Below are positions 58,661 to 64,000 of a DNA stretch of 64,000 nucleotides, in pieces. Made by a program: the position numbers and the translations under genes. The DNA comes from Cavenderia fasciculata (taxonomy: Eukaryota; Evosea; Eumycetozoa; Acytosteliales; Cavenderiaceae), in contig NW_004457729.1 in assembly GCF_000203815.1 (NCBI RefSeq), positions 3,162,674 to 3,226,673 of the forward strand. The letters are read 5' to 3'. The stretch's first letter is position 1. Every line of letters begins with the position of its first letter. The notes below the pieces were generated by a model that was not told the DNA's origin, did not search any database, and saw only the letters and a list, made by a program, of their open reading frames with translations.

Positions 58661-61600
58661 TGTTTTAATTATTATTATATATATAATGTCAATGTTAAAA
58701 AATAAAGTAAATTATATTATATATTATAATAATTTAATTTGGTCGGGTTAATTAATTAATATTAATTAAAAAGAGTAAAAATAATAATAGTAATAATAAT
58801 AAATATATGTATATTTATATATAAGACAGTGTGTATATAGTACCGATATTAAATATGTATTAAAGTATTTAGAGTTCTTTTGTTTTGAATATATGGATAT
58901 ATTGATATATGTGTGGGGGTGGGTATTAATTATTATTTACAATTAAAGAGATGGATGTTCGAACGAAAAGCTATAATCTATTGACAATAAATAAATAAAT
59001 ACAACAGTGGATGGATATTTTGGAAAATTAACTATTAATAGATGATGGTATTAGTAGTTAGGGTGGAGGAAACCAAAAAGGGAGATCAAACAACACTGGT
59101 GACAGACTATCGAGTCGGAATTCTACTCGTGCCTAACCAACAAGATACTATAGTAGTAGTAGTAGTAGTAGTTGTTGCGTATATATAGTGTCGATGTTGT
59201 TTTTAAACGGTTGGTCGTATTTGTAAAATGAGTGGAATGAAATGAACAAATAATAATAATTTAATATAAAAGAGATATTTAATGAGATATATGTATTATA
59301 TATAATATATTGAACGACAACGAAAGAACACCTACGAAACTAATATCTGTCTGTGTCTCTTTCTCTCTCTCTCTATATCTATCTTTTTATCTCTACAGCA
59401 GTAGATAACGAGTGAGTGAGAGTGAGTGAAGGAGGTGAGCAAGAGGTGAGATTGACGTCCACCTTATGAGAAAGAACAAGAAAGAACAGAGTGCAGGGGA
59501 GAATGAGATATTCTTCTTGGCTGCTGGTTGCTTTAGTTTGGTAGGTACACCCGTGAAATAATTAATTGTGTGATTCCTCCTTTCCAAGCTAGCTTGTTTG
59601 CTTGTCTGTCTCTGTCTATCTGCCTGCCTGCTATAGTGAGTGCTACCACAGCTTTTAACTTAAAAACACAAGAGTACACACACGCACACCACACTCTCTT
59701 TCTCTCTCTCTCTTTCTTTCTTTCTCTCCAACAACAAACACACAAACTTTGGGAACTGTGTGTGAAATACTGGATGGATGGATTGGATAATTTGAAAATG
59801 AATGCAAATGATTAAATATATATATATGTTATATTGGTGGATGGGGATTGTGATTGATTGATTGAGATGACTTAACAATGATTAAATAAACCCCCTACGA
59901 ACAATAAATCTGCAGACCCGAATAATAATATTAATATTATTATTATTATTATTGGATGGTCTACTACTAAGTATTATCGTCGGCTCACCCCCATTCATAT
60001 AGTTGCCACCTCCCGTCGACCACAACACTCATAGCCACTCTCGACGATGAAGGGATCATTTTAAATTTAGGATCAAAACCCCCGCTCATGGAGGGGTGAT
60101 TGCATCAAACAATCAATTGTGTGTGTGTGTGTTTTACATTCCAAACAATCGATTGACATGCAATCCGATCCATGATGGCTAGAGACAGGTGCAGGGTGCT
60201 TGATCCGTCTGACATGTGTAATATGTGATGAAAAAATCTATATCCAAAGGCGACTATAATAGCAGAGTCGCACTCTAAAATCACCCATTATGGTGTTGTT
60301 GTTGTGCTAGTACTCTGCAACACACTCTTTATATTTTTGGAGTCTCCACTAGTCTGTCTGTTTGTCTGTCCATCCATCCATCTATCGATGATGGTGGGCG
60401 ATGTGTTGTTGTTGTTGTTGTTGTTGGGATTGTTTTCCCAATGCAATCCATCCACCACCCTATTAGTCCTAGAACAACAAACAAACCAAGTTTGTTAGTT
60501 TGCGTGTTGGTGCCCAATCGTTGATCTCAAGTCAAGGGTTTGGTGATGGTTGCCATTGTGGTGGTGGTAGCATGCATATTTTAAAACAACAGTATTATAT
60601 TTAGTCGATTATTGTAACTAACTAGACTAGTCTGCTGCTGCCCATCGTCGTTTAGTCGACTGCACTGGAATGACAGACACAAAGCACACACCTTTTTCGT
60701 CTGTTGATTGTTTAAGTGGATAACACCCAATCAAATCAACAACAACAACACATGAAACCTTAGCCTGACGAGTCGTTGATCTCCTTTTCACTCTCTCTCA
60801 CCCCCAACCATACCATACCATCCAACCAACCAAATCTAATTTAGAAGCAACCGCATTCATCATTCTTTCTCTCTCCAATCTAAATAATGATAACCCTAAT
60901 AATAACACGACATGATGCATGATGATGACAACTAATTAGTTATGACCAATCGATCGGTCTATTAACATAATGATGAGACAGGAATTCCTTAACAGTCGAT
61001 GGTCTAGAGAGATAGATAGATAGATAAATGAATAGATAGACATAAATGGGGGTAGTGTATTCTAATTCTAATAACGATAGATTAAGATTATTATTATTAT
61101 TATTGTTCAGATATATATGAAGGTTGCATTAATTTCTATCTACCAAACTTCTTCGACTTCTACTACAAGTACATCAAGTTTCTATTCTATTCTCTAGAGT
61201 GTGTAATTAAAGAAATGAGATGATGATGATGATGTAAATTGATCAACTTTATAATTATAATAGAGATGTACAAAGTAAACAAAGATATTGAGAGAGTGTG
61301 ACGTTTTGAAGTTCAAGTCTTTAGTCTTTGTGGTTTTCCCCAACAAAATTTCAAATATTATTTTGTTATTATCTTGTCAAAAAAAAAAGAGAGAAGAAAG
61401 ATAGATAGACAGATAGATATAGATAAATATATATATATCGTGATAGGGAGGAAAGAGTTCTATATCATCATATCAGAGATTGTTTAGTTCAAGCTGAATA
61501 TACCTACCTACCTTTATACATATATAATATAGGTAGTTATTGTTGTTTATATAGATATATAAATATATATATAAATATAGCAGCACTTACTTCTGTAGAC
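58661..61600. promoter_or_regulatory. Long spacer between the divergent winged-helix-like gene and ube3a
   Basis: 2.9 kb without a convincing gene. It contains TAG repeats near 59155, CTCTCTCTTTCTTTCTTTC near 59700, and a GC-richer block at about 59,950-60,300 with two short stems: ACCCCC/GAGGGGT near 60078-60097 and GCGACT/AGTCGC near 60250-60271. There is also a (GT)n run at 60119-60132 and TTGTTG repeats near 60400. It probably holds long leaders and regulatory DNA, and the 60.0-60.3 kb block could be transcribed non-coding RNA. Confidence 0.35.
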
Positions 61601-64000
61601 ATGTCAACAAATGAATCACAATCAAATATAAGATATTGTATTGAACAGTAAGTTGGACAGATAGATAGATAGATAGAGATTCGATTAATTAGATGCTAAT
61701 ATATTTCTGTTACAGATATTTTACACAATTAACTAGAGGATGCAAGGATGCAAGTTTATCAAACCATTCAATTTATTGTTGTCATAATCCAGGTACCTAT
61801 ACTATATACTATATTTATACATACAACATATCATATCATATCATATCATACTAACTAATCATAATTGTCAATTAATAATCCAATAATGAATGATGTAGCT
61901 TGTACAAAAATATCAGATCCAAACTTGGCAGCAGTTAAAGCAATTGAATATGCAAAGGTTTATCAAGAGAAATTACTCTGTGCATCATTGTCTGGTGTCA
62001 CAGCCGTCATTAACAAATGTAAAGAAGCCGACAATTATTCAAACATTATAAAGTTGATTAAAGATAGCTTTTCACTTCCCTCTGAAATTGCAAGTTTATT
62101 TTTGGTATCTGTATGGTCAAAATGAAGAAGAATTAGAATAAGAATATTTCCTAAATATATTATATTGTTATATATACTAACATCTATCTATCTATCTATC
62201 TATTATTATTATTATTTATATTGTAGAAGGATAAAAAATGTGTAAATAATAATTATGATTATTTCCAAGGTATCGATTTGATTGAAGCAAGAAAGGTATT
62301 CAAGTCATTACAAGATTTGGGGAGAGCTGATGTTCTCCAATCTCTCATTGAATCTTCAACCAATTTAAGTGCATCTGTTAAATTCAATGCCAGAGCCTAT
62401 AAAGAACCAGATGAATTAAGATCAATTGTCATTTTATTTCAAGTATCTATCTATCGACCAAGCATTTAATTATAATTTAGAACCTATATCGATCACTAAT
62501 CATTTTGATTTATTTCTCTATAGAATCCATTAATATATGATTTGGAATATGTAACAGTATTGACCAATTTATTCCAAGCAATTCGAGCATTAAAAGAATT
62601 GGAAATCAAAAGATTAGATGAATCAAAGAAAAAGAATGTTCCTATACAAGGTCCTATTTTAACTTTGATTCTTCAAGAATGGTTATCAACGTATGTTTAA
62701 TATTTTTTTAAAAAAGACAAAGAGAAAATTAGAGATTAACCAATTGTTTGTATGTTTGTTGCAGATTTTCAAAAGAACATTTTATACAATATTTAACAAA
62801 CACTCAACAATTTGTATCGGTCAGGTTAATGACTGCAGACAATATTACCTTGAATGAAGATTTACCAATTATGGGTGCATGTCAAATGCTCAGTTTATTA
62901 TGTTTGTATTCATTAATGAATAGTAGTAGAAAAGTTAAATGAGGTTATTAATAATTTGATTGCTTTATAGATAAAAATAATGAAAGATCAAAACATGTTT
63001 TATATACAGAATTTTATAATGATTTGATTAATTTAAATTTAGATTTATCAACAGATTATTTGAATTGGAAGGGTAAAGGGTAAGTAAAAAAAAAGAAACT
63101 CTACTTTTTTAAATATTTCATACTCATAATAATTCTATTCAATTTTATAGATTTAGCTTTACATCTTGTCCATTTATTTTAAATACATTAACAAAGAGTA
63201 CTTATTTACAAATTGATCATAGATTGGAACAAAATCAATTTAGAGCTCAAGTTCCTGGATTTGAATATGTAGTTTTAAAAGTACACCGAGAGAATATTAT
63301 AAATGATACTTTGAATCTTGTAAGTAGTCATTAGAGTTATAAATCTTTAAAGATCTTTGAATTGGACTAATCTTATCTTTTTTGTAGATACAAAAATATA
63401 AAAGGAGAGAATATTTAAGAAGAGAATTAAAGATTCAATTTATTGGTGAAGATGGTGTTGATCAAGGAGGAGTTCAAAAGGAATTCTTTCAAATTGTAGT
63501 TAGAAGGATTTTCGACTCTGAATTTGGAATGTTTAAATATAACGAATCAACAAGAACCTGGTGGTTCAATCCAAATTCAAGTGATTTATTAGAGTTTGAA
63601 TTAATTGGTATTGTAAGTTATATATCACAACAAAAAAAAAAAAAAAAAAAAGAGATAGAATTATAATAATTCTCAACTTTTAATATTTTTTTTTTCTTTA
63701 GATACTTGGATTGGCTCTTTATAATACAACAATTTTAGATGTACATTTTCCAACAGCAGTATATAAAAAGTTATTAAATATTCCTATTGGATTGGATGAT
63801 GTTGAATCGATTGATCCAATGATTCATCAGAGTTTGATCAAACTACGAGAATCAAAAGAAGATGTTTCAGATTGGATGACTTATTTTTCGGTTGAAGTGG
63901 ATTACTATGGACAAACCAAAATCATTGATTTGAAACCAGGAGGAAACGACATCCCGGTGGACAATAACAACAGAGAGGAATACATCCGACTGTATACACA
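61601..64000 (+). CDS. ube3a: UBE3A-type AZUL-HECT E3 ubiquitin ligase, cut by the window end
   Basis: Ten exons are visible: 61601-61647, 61716-61792, 61899-62104, 62227-62442, 62524-62690, 62765-62922, 62971-63079, 63151-63319, 63388-63612 and 63702-64000. They give 557 residues so far. Residues 15-60 form the zinc-binding AZUL domain (YFTQLTRGCKDASLSNHS, then YCCHNPACTK). The middle matches UBE3A (KCKEADNYSNIIKLI). The HECT domain begins FTSCPFILN and continues with RRELKIQFIGEDGVDQGGVQ, KEFFQIVVRRIF, TRTWWFNPNS and YNTTILDVHFP. The catalytic Cys lies beyond the right edge. The end of exon 6 is ambiguous by three bases (donor at 62923 or 62926). This ligase attaches ubiquitin to substrates for proteasomal degradation. 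The start ATG lies just before the AZUL domain. Confidence 0.93.

Overview
The window looks like nuclear DNA of a dictyostelid social amoeba. Introns are short, AT-rich and GT-AG (usually about 60-120 nt, donors mostly GTAAGT or GTATGT). Spacers are very AT-rich. Proteins carry long Gln, Asn, Ser or Thr runs from CAA, AAT and similar repeats. Several genes belong to families well known in Dictyostelium, such as the MADS-box factor srfA and the Arp2/3 subunit arcB. Highly expressed genes use many C-ending codons, and the sequence as a whole is less AT-extreme than I would expect of D. discoideum, so another dictyostelid species is more likely. That species call is inference. I found no rRNA, tRNA or CRISPR array.

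Layout from left to right. 0-11 kb: a possible gene tail at the left edge; eIF2B epsilon (minus) head-to-head with a divergent group II chaperonin-like gene (plus); a YIPF6-type Golgi membrane protein (minus); arcB (plus); a pterin-4a-carbinolamine dehydratase (plus) with an unusual start region; a small zinc-ribbon protein (minus). 11-19 kb: a 3.4-kb gene-poor stretch leading into srfA, a DDE transposase remnant, and a TLC-domain membrane protein. 18.7-30 kb: a MYBBP1A/Pol5-type nucleolar protein, the MOCS3/Uba4 E1-sulfurtransferase, a phosphohistidine-phosphatase-like protein, a large low-complexity acidic/Q-rich protein, and a spacer with a degenerate direct repeat. 30-36 kb: a mitochondrial ClpB/Hsp78 disaggregase head-to-head with a small heat-shock protein that has a mitochondrial-type N-terminus, then a secreted orphan. 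36-45 kb: a SAM-like plus P-loop NTPase protein resembling Crinkler-type proteins, a SAM-domain remnant, and a 1,383-residue zinc-finger protein. 46-50.6 kb: a 1,498-residue protein made almost entirely of aromatic repeats. 51-64 kb: a decayed zinc-finger gene, a Rad60/NIP45-type protein with tandem SUMO-like domains, a secreted beta-lactamase-fold hydrolase, a winged-helix-like orphan, a 2.9-kb spacer, and the 5' part of a UBE3A-type AZUL-HECT ubiquitin ligase that runs off the right edge.

There is no operon logic here. The visible organisation is several divergent gene pairs that share short upstream regions. One of these, Hsp78 with a small Hsp, makes functional sense because disaggregases and small Hsps act on the same aggregates. 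The best candidate for something undescribed is the repeat protein at 46.0-50.6 kb. Secondary candidates are the start region of the carbinolamine dehydratase, where one short segment can be read as either a signal peptide or a 5' UTR intron, the chaperonin-like protein with an altered ATPase motif, and the SAM/NTPase locus.

Exon boundaries were worked out by hand from reading frame, splice signals and family similarity. Every family call is from memory of motifs and was not checked by a search.
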